Part shown: positions 45,044-53,394 of the stretch, piece by piece
Numbering within the stretch: position 1 is the stretch's first letter
Layout of the letters: every line of letters starts with the position of its first letter
Assembly (NCBI RefSeq): GCF_003710815.1
Contig: NZ_RHHP01000010.1
Span: 186,001 to 250,000, forward strand
Length of the DNA: 64,000 nt
Reading direction: 5' to 3'
DNA from: Brevibacillus centrosporus
GTDB lineage: Bacteria; Bacillota; Bacilli; Brevibacillales; Brevibacillaceae
Translations under genes and position numbers: made by a program
Notes under the pieces: model-generated
What the model was told of the DNA's origin: nothing
The model's input: the letters and a program-made list of their open reading frames with translations, nothing else
Database searches by the model: none

Positions 45044-46033
45044 TTATAAAAATGAATATTTTCCAGACCTCTCTTGCGTAGAAAATAGCAAGCCTGCCGC
45101 TCCCATGACGCCTGATTCTGTCCCTAATTGATTTAGCTCCACGCGAACTTGGTTCGCCAAGCCGGGTATACAATGCGCTGTCACGCCTTTTTCAATCTCC
45201 TCCAAAATAACAGGAGCCGAGTTCATGACCCCACCGCCGAACACGAGCAGTTCCGGATTAAATAAATGGATTAAATTCGTCGCTCCAATCCCTAAATAAA
45301 AGCCCGCCTGCTTCAAAATGCCGATCGAAAACCGATCTCCCTGGAGAGCCGCTTCTCCAATCTGCTTTGCCGTTAGCGCTTCGTGCCCTTCCAATAAGCT
45401 TCCGGAAAACGATGAATCGCGGTTTGCTATTTTTGTTCGCGCCATATTTTCAATCGCAGTGCCTGACGAATAGTTCTCCAGGCACCCCCTGTTCCCGCAG
45501 CGGCAGATCGGCCCCTTCCAATCGATCGATATGTGCCCGAATTCGCCTGCGCTGCCATCATTTCCTGTGAGCAGGCGGCCGTTACAAATGATCCCCGCAC
45601 CTACGCCTGTACTTACAGTGACGTAAATCATATTTTGCGTTCCTTTGCCCGCTCCCCACATCCACTCGGCTACCGCCGAAGCATTCGCGTCATTCATCAA
45701 ATACGCAGGAAGGTCGAATCTCTCCTGAATCAGCTGGCCGATGGGAACGTTGCGCCACCCGAGATTGCTCGCAAAAATCACCTCGTTTTTCGCGCTGTCG
45801 ATGACTCCTGCCGAAGCGATTCCCACCCCTCGCACCTGATTTCCCTCCACGCTTGCGTCTGCCATCACGGCTTCGATCGCGGCCAAAACCCGATTGATTA
45901 CCGCTTGTTCACCATCATCCGAAGAAGTCGGCAGCTGCTTTTGGCTTACGATCTGTCCCCTGCCGTCTATCAATCCAGCCAGAATCTTCGTTCCACCCAA
46001 ATCTAGCCCGATTGCGTACTCGTTTCTATCCAC
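45044..46033 (-). CDS. ROK family sugar kinase (glucokinase-like)
   Basis: A 329-residue ROK protein without an HTH domain, so a kinase rather than a repressor. ATP motif GLDLGGTKILAGLID at the very N-terminus; ROK signature GFGHIS-like GEFGHISIDWKGPICRCGN with zinc cysteines CRCGNRGCLENYSSG; catalytic Asp in YLMNDANASAVAEW. I chose the GTG at 46033, 6 bases after GGGAGGAGG; a TTG at 46054 overlaps it. First gene of the leftward carbohydrate block, divergent from the chimeric GntR gene. Confidence 0.88.
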   Translation of the reverse strand: MDRNEYAIGLDLGGTKILAGLIDGRGQIVSQKQLPTSSDDGEQAVINRVLAAIEAVMADASVEGNQVRGVGIASAGVIDSAKNEVIFASNLGWRNVPIGQLIQERFDLPAYLMNDANASAVAEWMWGAGKGTQNMIYVTVSTGVGAGIICNGRLLTGNDGSAGEFGHISIDWKGPICRCGNRGCLENYSSGTAIENMARTKIANRDSSFSGSLLEGHEALTAKQIGEAALQGDRFSIGILKQAGFYLGIGATNLIHLFNPELLVFGGGVMNSAPVILEEIEKGVTAHCIPGLANQVRVELNQLGTESGVMGAAGLLFSTQERSGKYSFL

Positions 46034-46126
46034 TGCTGCCCTCCTCCCTTCCAATCGCAGATATCAGTTACTTTCTCCACTGGTTTTATAAAGTAGCTTC
46101 TCTATATTATTAACACATCACCCGCA

Positions 46127-46930
46127 ATGCGTCCAGATTATTCTGAATATTATTTTACATCGCTAAGCGAAATCAAGCCGCTTTATCTCCAGCTAAAAGA
46201 GGTCATCAAGGAAGATATCAATCGTGGCGTATACAAAGTCGGACAGCAGCTTCCTCCAGAGGGAGAGCTTTGCGAAATGTACGGTGTGAGCCGGATTACA
46301 ACCCGCCGAGCGATAACAGAGCTGGTTGAAGCGGGAATCTTGCAGCGTCAGCAAGGCAAAGGCACCTTCGTCACAGCCAGCAAATTAAAACGCGAGCTGA
46401 TCGCCGTGAACGGTTTTTCAGAATTTCTCACCCAGACCGGCAAGATGCCGCAGCCACGGATCGTTTCTACTACGATTCTTGAAGCAGATGAAGTCATTGC
46501 TGCCCCTCTGCAAATTTCGCCCGGAACATCCATACTCCAGTTGAAGCGGCTGCATTATGTGAACGACGCCCCACTCGTATGGGAAACCGTCTATTATCCG
46601 TTGACCCGGTTTCCAAACCTAGAAAAGCATATTGCCGAATCGATTTCTACCTACCAAGTGCTGAAGAAATACTATGATGTCCAGCCCGCTTCCAATCTGA
46701 AGACGCTGCAGGTTCTCACCACGATGAAAAACATGGCCAAAGTCGTAGATCAACAAAATGCGGGAGACCCTGCGTACAGACCGATGGCCGACGATTACGA
46801 AGACTCTGTCGCCTTTCAGGCAGCAGTAGAGCTCGTTATCAAAGGATGCGAGCAGCCAAACGGATACACGGACCCCATCCTGCACCGCAAGCGCTTGGAG
46901 TTTAAGGCGAAGCTAGCAAGCAAGGTTTAG
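46127..46930 (+). CDS. Chimera: GntR/HutC-type regulator fused to C-terminus of malate synthase G
   Basis: A 267-residue frame made of two unrelated parts. Residues 1-195 are a GntR-HutC regulator: winged HTH ([49 protein letters not shown]) and the first two thirds of a UTRA ligand-binding domain ([20 protein letters not shown]). From about residue 196 (46712) the sequence becomes the end of malate synthase [21 protein letters not shown], then [14 protein letters not shown] and [19 protein letters not shown], which matches GlcB C-termini closely. The UTRA end and all the catalytic part of malate synthase are absent. No clear ribosome-binding site precedes the ATG. DNA binding could survive, ligand sensing probably not. 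Best explained by a deletion that fused two same-strand genes. Confidence 0.85.
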   Translation: MRPDYSEYYFTSLSEIKPLYLQLKEVIKEDINRGVYKVGQQLPPEGELCEMYGVSRITTRRAITELVEAGILQRQQGKGTFVTASKLKRELIAVNGFSEFLTQTGKMPQPRIVSTTILEADEVIAAPLQISPGTSILQLKRLHYVNDAPLVWETVYYPLTRFPNLEKHIAESISTYQVLKKYYDVQPASNLKTLQVLTTMKNMAKVVDQQNAGDPAYRPMADDYEDSVAFQAAVELVIKGCEQPNGYTDPILHRKRLEFKAKLASKV

Positions 46931-46965
46931 GCCCTTTCCTTTTTCCTCTTTTTCACAAGGCAAAT

Positions 46966-47010
46966 AAAAGCAGTGTGCTCGCAAGCGAACGCAAGCACAC
47001 TGCTTTTTGC
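46966..47010 (+). terminator. Terminator after the chimeric gene
   Basis: 14-base arms AAAAGCAGTGTGCT (46966-46979) and AGCACACTGCTTTT (46994-47007) followed by T residues. Presumably the original terminator of the malate synthase gene. Confidence 0.85.
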
Positions 47011-47152
47011 ACTGGGCTTTTGTCGTCGAACAACCCGTTACGCTGCCTCATGTCAGATTGATAGATTTGTGTCGGTACATACGGAATATATTGACAATGC
47101 GATACTTATTACCTAGGATAATATTACCATGATAAGGAGTTGACAGTTTGAT

Positions 47153-47515
47153 ATGGCAAAAGGTTCGCTAATGGTTGGCTGGGGTGAAATTATCGCGGGG
47201 CGCGAGAAAGCCGCGCAAGCCACGCTTAACAACGCAATGCAATACTGTATACGACTACAGCAAGAAGGAAAAATTGAACACTTTGAAGTCGTTGTTCTTG
47301 AGCCTCATGGCAGCGACCTCAACGGCTTCGTCCTGATCACAGGAGACAAAGAAACGATAGCATTGCTGCGAGCAGATGATGAGTTTGTCTCGGTGATGGT
47401 TGGCGTGCAGCTGGTTCATCGAAATGTGAGAGTGGTTGGAGCTTACACAGGAGCAGAGCTGCAATCCTTGTTTGCCATGTGGGATGAGCAAGAGGAGAAA
47501 CTGCTGGCTGAATAG
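47153..47515 (+). CDS. Conserved-looking hypothetical protein, 120 residues
   Basis: Begins MAKGSLMVGWGEIIAGREKA and reads as an alternating alpha/beta protein (HFEVVVLEPHGSDLNGFVLI, FVSVMVGVQLVHRNVRVVGA), which suggests a ferredoxin-like or dimeric alpha-beta barrel fold. No signal peptide, membrane helix or catalytic motif. AAGGAG lies 13 bases upstream, a long spacing. Flanked by terminators on both sides, so it is its own transcription unit. I do not recognise the family. Confidence 0.7.
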   Translation: MAKGSLMVGWGEIIAGREKAAQATLNNAMQYCIRLQQEGKIEHFEVVVLEPHGSDLNGFVLITGDKETIALLRADDEFVSVMVGVQLVHRNVRVVGAYTGAELQSLFAMWDEQEEKLLAE

Positions 47516-47542
47516 AAGGAAGCTTCGATCGGAAATAGCAAT

Positions 47543-47575
47543 ACCCTTAGGACTCTCCTAAGGGTCATTTCTTTT
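47543..47575 (+). terminator. Terminator after the 120-residue protein
   Basis: Perfect 10-base arms ACCCTTAGGA and TCCTAAGGGT, 3-base loop, then CATTTCTTTTTATT. It may also stop the leftward xdhC transcript. Confidence 0.8.
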
Positions 47576-47585
47576 TATTAGGGGA

Positions 47586-48632
47586 TCAAAATGATAGGAG
47601 TGAGGTGTAGGACAACGCTTTACGCTCATTTCTCACTTTCAATAATTGGGCAACGATGCTGACGCTTATCTCTTCAGGCCCCTCCGCTCCAATATCCATT
47701 CCTACCGGCGAGTAGACCCGATCTGGAAGTCTTGTGGGTGCAAGCAATTTCTCCGTTCTTCTTCTGGGCCCCAAAACCCCTAAATAGTTTACCTGCTGCT
47801 TGATGAGATGGTTCAGGATCGTGCGGTCTCGATCAAAATTGTGGGTCATAATCAACGCATAGCTGTGATCGGGGATCTTGCCTTCCTTCAAAAATGTTTC
47901 CGGATGCTCCACGATCAGCTGATGGGCACTCGGGAAGTACTTGTCACAGCATCTGCTGCTTCGCGGATCGATCACCGTTGTCGCAAAATCCATCTTCTCT
48001 GCCAATTCTACCAATGGCTCTGCGTCGGGCCCTGCGCCAAATACATACAATCTATCTTTCGGTTCATAGATTTCTAGTAAAATCGTACTCTTCCATTCTG
48101 CTTGATCGATTAATGCGAAAGTCTTGTTTGTATCGATAAAACTTTCAATGATAGCATGGATATCCGGGCGACTCTGTTCATTTCCGCAAGTAAGCCATTT
48201 TCCATTCTGAGAAGCGAGGTAAAACGGTGTGATCGCCCTCTCCCCGATTCCCCTGGCGTATAGAATTTTTTCACCTGCGTCCAGTAAGCCCTCCAACTGC
48301 TCCCATGTAGAATTCCAGGCTACCGGTTCCACATAGATGGTAATTTTCCCATTGCATCCCGCACTTTGGCCCCAAGAAAGTGCGTCACCTGCTCGTAAAT
48401 CATACGAGATGGTTTGCGGCACTTTGGATTCCATCACTTCCTGGGCACGATAGGCTAAATCATTTTCCAAGCAACCCGCACTAATTGTTCCGTATGGTTC
48501 CTCCGCCACGAACAACATTTTTGCCCCCTCATGCCGATAAGCAGAGCCTTCGACACGGATGACTGTTGCTATAGCCATAGGAGAATATGGATGCGCCTTC
48601 ATTACCTTTAGCAGTCGATAAAATTCTTTCAC
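47586..48632 (-). CDS. XdhC/CoxI family molybdenum hydroxylase maturation factor
   Basis: A roughly 348-residue XdhC protein. The N-terminal domain has AIATVIRVEGSAYRHEGAKM and ISAGCLENDL (the conserved Cys), and the C-terminal Rossmann-like domain has LYVFGAGPDAEPLVELA, DPRSSRCCDKYFPSAH and VNYLGVLGPRRRTEKLL, GMDIGAEGPEEIS. XdhC binds molybdenum cofactor, promotes its sulfuration and inserts it into xanthine-dehydrogenase-type enzymes. I chose the GTG at 48632 after GGGAAGGGTCA; a GTG at 48647 is possible. It is the last gene of the cluster and should mature the hydroxylase encoded at 51-55.6 kb. Confidence 0.9.
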   Translation of the reverse strand: MKEFYRLLKVMKAHPYSPMAIATVIRVEGSAYRHEGAKMLFVAEEPYGTISAGCLENDLAYRAQEVMESKVPQTISYDLRAGDALSWGQSAGCNGKITIYVEPVAWNSTWEQLEGLLDAGEKILYARGIGERAITPFYLASQNGKWLTCGNEQSRPDIHAIIESFIDTNKTFALIDQAEWKSTILLEIYEPKDRLYVFGAGPDAEPLVELAEKMDFATTVIDPRSSRCCDKYFPSAHQLIVEHPETFLKEGKIPDHSYALIMTHNFDRDRTILNHLIKQQVNYLGVLGPRRRTEKLLAPTRLPDRVYSPVGMDIGAEGPEEISVSIVAQLLKVRNERKALSYTSLLSF

Positions 48633-48686
48633 TGACCCTTCCCCCACTTTCCCACAGGATGTCTAGATCGAACATGGAAGAGCTCG

Positions 48687-49457
48687 TTAGCCAAAATGCG
48701 GCTTCCGTTTTTCTACAAAGGAGAGACAGCCTTCATGAAAATCAACAGGGTCTATATATTTCCACGGAGCATGGGTCTGCTGCTCGCATAAATGGACTGC
48801 CTTCTTAACCGCTGCCAGGGAGGCCATTGACTGGTCTGCCATGATTCCAGCCGTTTTCAGGCAAGTATGCTCAAGCTCTTCACGATTTTCCACGAATACA
48901 TTGACTAAACCTAGTTGTTTGGCTTCATGGTAATCATAGATTTTTCCTGTATACACCAACTCTTTCGTGCGACTCGGTCCAATCAGTCTGACAATACGCT
49001 GAACAAAGGATGGCCCCAATGTAATGCCAAGTCTACCAACCGGTATTCCCATTTTGGTATTTCTGGTACCGATACGAATATCGCATGCGAGCGACAGGAT
49101 AAAACCAGCACCCATGGCCGGCCCATCGATGACACCGATGACAGGCAAGGAGATGTTTTCAATCGCTGCCATAGCATCCTCCATTTTTTCAAATGCTGCA
49201 TTCGCTTCGTCAGCCGTCATTTGGGTGAATTCCCTGATGTCTGAGCCAGCAGAAAATTGTCCACGTGCCCCCTTTAAAATGACAACCTTGTTTTTGGGGT
49301 TAGACTCGACGCTCTTTACCAGACGCGCCAATTCCAGCCACATGTCTGAAGTAAGTGCATTGCGTGAGGCAGGACGATTCATAGTAATAATCGCCATTTT
49401 TGATGTTTCCTGCAGGGTAATTTTTCCGTCTGTCACTCTTTTAATCATGACGCGCAT
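48687..49457 (-). CDS. Crotonase-fold protein lacking both catalytic glutamates
   Basis: A 256-residue enoyl-CoA hydratase/isomerase superfamily member. Oxyanion-hole segments are KGARGQFSAGSDI (about 63-74) and IDGPAMGAGF (110-119). The two glutamates of classical hydratases are replaced: Ile120 in GAGFILSL and Val140 in MGIPVGRLG. It is therefore unlikely to hydrate enoyl-CoA. Superfamily members with such changes act as thioesterases, C-C hydrolases, decarboxylases or isomerases. RBS AGAGGGTGG. Lies between the MFS importer and xdhC; a hairpin separates it from the MFS gene. Confidence 0.85.
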   Translation of the reverse strand: MRVMIKRVTDGKITLQETSKMAIITMNRPASRNALTSDMWLELARLVKSVESNPKNKVVILKGARGQFSAGSDIREFTQMTADEANAAFEKMEDAMAAIENISLPVIGVIDGPAMGAGFILSLACDIRIGTRNTKMGIPVGRLGITLGPSFVQRIVRLIGPSRTKELVYTGKIYDYHEAKQLGLVNVFVENREELEHTCLKTAGIMADQSMASLAAVKKAVHLCEQQTHAPWKYIDPVDFHEGCLSFVEKRKPHFG

Positions 49458-49491
49458 ATGTATCCACCCTCTTACAAAGAAATAGAATCGA

Positions 49492-49522
49492 GAGGAGCAT
49501 GTCTTGGATCATCATGCTCCTC
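49492..49522 (-). terminator. Intercistronic hairpin between MFS and crotonase genes
   Basis: Perfect 10-base arms GAGGAGCATG and CATGCTCCTC; read leftward followed by TCGATTCTATTTCTTT. The weak T tract suggests partial termination or mRNA end protection within the operon. Confidence 0.5.
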
Positions 49523-49542
49523 GTTCTCTTTCGTTTCTCTAT

Positions 49543-50859
49543 CTACTCAATCGCGTTGATTTCTCTACCTGTCCTATCAGCAGCAAATAGGGCAAAGACG
49601 ACAGCCGCGATGGCGCCGATAATCCCAAGTGCCAAGGCCATCGTAACAGACCCGGCGATCTTGATAGCAATCAGCGGGAACAACCCAGCACCTAAGCCAC
49701 GACCCACGTAGTAGCAAACGTTATTTCCCGTTGCGCGAAGTCTAGTTGGGAAGAACTCAGACATCCATACGCCCAGCACTGCGAACCCGGCGTAACCTGC
49801 ATTACAAATCATCAGGCTCCAGAACATGGGGGAAGACAAGAAGTTTTCTCCGATGGCTATGTTTCCGGTTAAAGCGAGAATCAGGAAGGAACCAAAGCCA
49901 ATCAGACCCACAACTGCTCCCCAGAAAAACGCCCATTTCCGATTTAACTTATCCGAGATGTAGCCAACGATTACGTAAGCGATCCCTGTGATGAACAAAG
50001 CGATCAATACGATTACGCTGGTGAGATTGAGTGGGACTCCTGCTTCTTTCAGCAAGAAGGTAGATTGATACGTTATGGTTTGGTAGGAAATGATGAACAC
50101 AGCCGTTGAAACGATCATGAACATGGTTGTGCCATATGCCAGGCCGTTTTTGAAAATGTCGACCAAAGGAACACCTGTGCGTTTTAATTCTACGGGCAGT
50201 GTTCCTGCGCGCAGCTTCTCCCGATACTCCAGCCACAGCTTGGATTCCGGCAGGTAGAAAATCGAAGCAACTCCGACAATGACACTCAGCACACCCAGGA
50301 TGAGAAAGGCATCGCGCCAGCCTTCATCCGCACCAAATGCTTGAAGACAAAAGTAAGTGACGATAACGGTTACAATTTGGCCAACAACAAACATTGATTG
50401 GATAAGTCCACCCATGGTTCCACGTTTCTCTGTTTTCCAGCACTCTGTAAACATGGTGAAGACCAAACCAAATTGACCGCCAATGCCGATCCCAGCAAAA
50501 ATTCGGGTGATCAGGAAAACGTCATAGCTATGGATGAAAGCCGCTAATATAGCACCTACCCCGTAAATGAGAACGCAGAGAGCATACGACCAGCGGCGAC
50601 CAATGACATCACCGAGCCAGCCGAATAAGAATCCGCCCACCAAGGATGCCAAGCCTTGCCATGTAAGCACAGTTACCATATCAGCAGTCGTGACTCCAAG
50701 TGATTTGGAGATGTAAACCATCGGGTATGAAATCAAATTAAGTTCAATTCCATCAAATAGCGCACCCAAGAAAGCAAAGAATACCACTAAAAGCGTTTCA
50801 TTCCGCGTGTAAACGGAAGTCGCATTCAGTTTCAGACTTGTGTCAGCACCGAAACCCAT
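49543..50859 (-). CDS. MFS transporter, metabolite:H+ symporter type
   Basis: A 438-residue 12-helix major facilitator. It has the loop 2-3 signature GWLGDVIGRRWSYAL, a first-half motif DGIELNLISYP at helix 1 (an acidic residue typical of aromatic-acid and sugar symporters), and GYISDKLNRKWAF in loop 8-9. Homologues take up aromatic acids, dicarboxylates or sugars by proton symport. RBS AAGAGGTG. It probably imports the substrate of the molybdenum hydroxylase cluster. A good cre site lies 160 bases upstream. Confidence 0.9.
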   Translation of the reverse strand: MGFGADTSLKLNATSVYTRNETLLVVFFAFLGALFDGIELNLISYPMVYISKSLGVTTADMVTVLTWQGLASLVGGFLFGWLGDVIGRRWSYALCVLIYGVGAILAAFIHSYDVFLITRIFAGIGIGGQFGLVFTMFTECWKTEKRGTMGGLIQSMFVVGQIVTVIVTYFCLQAFGADEGWRDAFLILGVLSVIVGVASIFYLPESKLWLEYREKLRAGTLPVELKRTGVPLVDIFKNGLAYGTTMFMIVSTAVFIISYQTITYQSTFLLKEAGVPLNLTSVIVLIALFITGIAYVIVGYISDKLNRKWAFFWGAVVGLIGFGSFLILALTGNIAIGENFLSSPMFWSLMICNAGYAGFAVLGVWMSEFFPTRLRATGNNVCYYVGRGLGAGLFPLIAIKIAGSVTMALALGIIGAIAAVVFALFAADRTGREINAIE

Positions 50860-51107
50860 TTCTATTCACCTCTTTTGGTTAATGGACTCTTTAAACGATT
50901 CACCATTCTCTGCCATCACAATCCGTTTACTACAAGCATGCTTAGTGGTAAGATTACAGGGAATATCTTGAAATTGGGTCTTCCCTGTCTCAGGATGATT
51001 TCTTTTGTCCCCCGACTGAAAGCGATTTCAGAAACATTCGTAATCCTCGGCCAGAGTGAACGTGTTTCTGTATGCGCTCTCGTCGGGTGTTTTTTTGTGC
51101 TTACCGT
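50860..51107. other. Intergenic region inside the molybdenum hydroxylase cluster
   Basis: About 250 bases between the large-subunit stop and the MFS start, the longest gap in the cluster. It contains a cre site (51019-51032) and probably an internal promoter for MFS, crotonase and xdhC. No gene. Confidence 0.5.
51019..51032. promoter_or_regulatory. Catabolite-responsive element (cre)
   Basis: TGAAAGCGATTTCA fits the cre consensus TGWNANCGNTNWCA, read on the minus strand as TGAAATCGCTTTCA, at every position. Suggests CcpA control of the downstream MFS-crotonase-xdhC unit. Confidence 0.6.
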
Positions 51108-53357
51108 TTACTTCGATTCACGATGTAGTTCTTTCCATACATTTTCTGCCGATAATGGAAGCTGCCGAAATCGAATGCCGAGGGTATCATTCACTGCAGC
51201 GGCTACAGCTGGAGCAATTGCAATGATTCCACTCTCTCCAATCCCCTTCGCTCCAAAAGGACCTGCACCGTCGCGATTTTCAATGAATTTGCTGATGAAT
51301 TCTGCTGGTATATCCATGATAGTCGGCACGCGATAATCGAGGGCACCGCCATTAACTAGTCGGCCTGAATCGTCATAAACCATCTGCTCCATAAACGTGT
51401 GGCCCATCCCCATGATGGCTGCGCCTTCTTCCTGTGCTTCCGCCTGCAACGGATTAATGATGCACCCTACATCACTTACGTTCACGAGCTTGTTCGTGTA
51501 GACCTTACCGCTTTCTGTGTCTACGCTCACCTCAGCGGCAGTGAATACAATTTCCCAGAAATCTGCCTTCCCGCCTACTGGATGGCCTTCAATTTTACTG
51601 CCTTTGTAGGTCCCGTTTCCCACAACCTCACCCATATTTGGGCCAAAGTATTCTGCGAGGATGTCTGCATAGGAAAGGGATTTTCCGTAAGCCTCTATCG
51701 TTCCCCTAGAAATGACCACCTCCTCTTGGGAACCGTCTGCGAAGAGTTCGTGCGCCATCTCTGTCAGCTGTTCTTTTATGTCATGACAAGCAGAGACGAC
51801 TGCATTTCCCATAGCCACGGTAGAACGACTGCCAGCTGTTGCCGTATCAAAAGGTACAGCACCAGTATCAGCCATAATGAGTGAGACTCGTTCCATCGGT
51901 ACCCCTATTGATTCCGCTGCGATCTGTCCCATCGTTGTACGTGCTCCCTGCCCCATTTCTGAAGTACCGACTGAGACCGTAACACTCCCATCCGCGTGCA
52001 GCTTTACGATAGATTTGGATAAAGAAGCGGGAATCGGATTTTTAATTCCGATGGCGATCCCGCGGCCGATGCCATCCGGTTTCTCTGTGCCCCACCCAAT
52101 CGTCTCGGCAGCTTTACGCAGTCCTTGTTCCCAATCTCCATCAACCGGTCTGTCGCCGGGTACCAAGATCTCCCCTTTTTTAGGCAGATTTCGCAATCGA
52201 ATCTCGAGCGGGTCAATACCCAATACCTTGCTTGCCTCGTTCATCTGAGATTCTACCGCCCAAACAATCTGCGGCATTCCAAACCCTCGAAAGGCTGTAC
52301 TCGGTACTGTATGCGAGTAAACGGCACGACAATCGATACGTGCATTCGGCGTCACGTATGGCCCACATCCGAGATAGCTTGATTTGGAAGCAACCCGCGG
52401 CGCGGTATCCGCATAAGCTCCGACCAGGAATTCAACCTTCACATCCTGAAATTGAATTTTGCCTTCGAGATCAAAGCCTGTGTTCATCGTCACCCTGGAG
52501 GAAGAACGTCGTGCCGAGAAAAAACCTTCCTCTAATGACAAGACGATTTTTACCGGCTTGCCAGTATGCAGAGCAAGATAGGCGGTAAGTGGCTCAATCT
52601 TCGGATAGCCTTTGCCCCCGAAGCCTCCTCCGATTGCGTTTCCGATCACGCGAACTTGGGAAAGCTCCATGTGTAAAGCCTTCGCTACGACACGACGCAA
52701 AATGAATGGATGCTGGATCGGACTTCGGATCGCGACTCCGCCATTCTCGGGGTAACAAATGCAGGAGAAGGGTTCAATCGGAAAGTGGTGAATCATCGGG
52801 AACTCATACACATTTTTCAGCATGAAGGAGGACGCGCGATTTTTCGCTTCGACATCCCCCCACCCAAATTTCCAGTTTCCACAGATGTTAGAGCCAAGCT
52901 CTTCATACATACCGATACTATCTGGGTTTACGATCGGTGCATCCGCTCGCAAAGCATCATCTAATTTACTGACAGAGGGCAGCTTTTCGTATTCTACCTT
53001 GATTTTTTTGAGAGCTTTCTGTGCCGCCTCTTCACTGTCTGCTAGCACTACCGCGACCGGCTCCCCATGGTAGTTCACCACTCTATCCGCAAGCAATGGC
53101 TGATCCTGTTTGATCGGTCCAAAGCGCGGAACAGGCTGCGGTAAATCAGTCGAAGTGATGACGTCATACACGCCGGGGATCTCCTTCGCTGCTGAAGCGT
53201 CCACATTCACGATTTTGGCATGGGCATGTTCGGAGCGAAGCAATTTTCCGTACAGCATTCCCTGCATCTTCTGGTCAATCACATAATCCAAAGTGCCGGT
53301 TACCTTTTTTAATGCATCGGTGCGTTTTATGTCCTTTCCGACAACGTCAAACTCCAT
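51108..53357 (-). CDS. Xanthine dehydrogenase family molybdopterin-binding (large) subunit
   Basis: A 749-residue molybdenum subunit of the xanthine oxidase/CO dehydrogenase family. N-terminal domain VVGKDIKRTDALKKVTGTLD; Mo-cofactor motifs IGGGFGGKGYPKIEPL, AFRGFGMPQ, EMGQGARTTMGQ; and the catalytic base glutamate in GAKGIGESG near the C-terminus. The ATG at 53357 follows GGGGTGAAATC; the longer frame is without homology. The CoxL active loop with Cys-Ser-Phe-Arg is absent (the equivalent reads AFRG), so it is a hydroxylase, not a CO dehydrogenase. Partner of the Fe-S and FAD subunits upstream; substrate likely an N-heterocycle or aldehyde-like carbon. Confidence 0.92.
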   Translation of the reverse strand: MEFDVVGKDIKRTDALKKVTGTLDYVIDQKMQGMLYGKLLRSEHAHAKIVNVDASAAKEIPGVYDVITSTDLPQPVPRFGPIKQDQPLLADRVVNYHGEPVAVVLADSEEAAQKALKKIKVEYEKLPSVSKLDDALRADAPIVNPDSIGMYEELGSNICGNWKFGWGDVEAKNRASSFMLKNVYEFPMIHHFPIEPFSCICYPENGGVAIRSPIQHPFILRRVVAKALHMELSQVRVIGNAIGGGFGGKGYPKIEPLTAYLALHTGKPVKIVLSLEEGFFSARRSSSRVTMNTGFDLEGKIQFQDVKVEFLVGAYADTAPRVASKSSYLGCGPYVTPNARIDCRAVYSHTVPSTAFRGFGMPQIVWAVESQMNEASKVLGIDPLEIRLRNLPKKGEILVPGDRPVDGDWEQGLRKAAETIGWGTEKPDGIGRGIAIGIKNPIPASLSKSIVKLHADGSVTVSVGTSEMGQGARTTMGQIAAESIGVPMERVSLIMADTGAVPFDTATAGSRSTVAMGNAVVSACHDIKEQLTEMAHELFADGSQEEVVISRGTIEAYGKSLSYADILAEYFGPNMGEVVGNGTYKGSKIEGHPVGGKADFWEIVFTAAEVSVDTESGKVYTNKLVNVSDVGCIINPLQAEAQEEGAAIMGMGHTFMEQMVYDDSGRLVNGGALDYRVPTIMDIPAEFISKFIENRDGAGPFGAKGIGESGIIAIAPAVAAAVNDTLGIRFRQLPLSAENVWKELHRESK

Positions 53358-53394
53358 GATTTCACCCCGATTCCTTTCTTCATAGTATTGAGAG

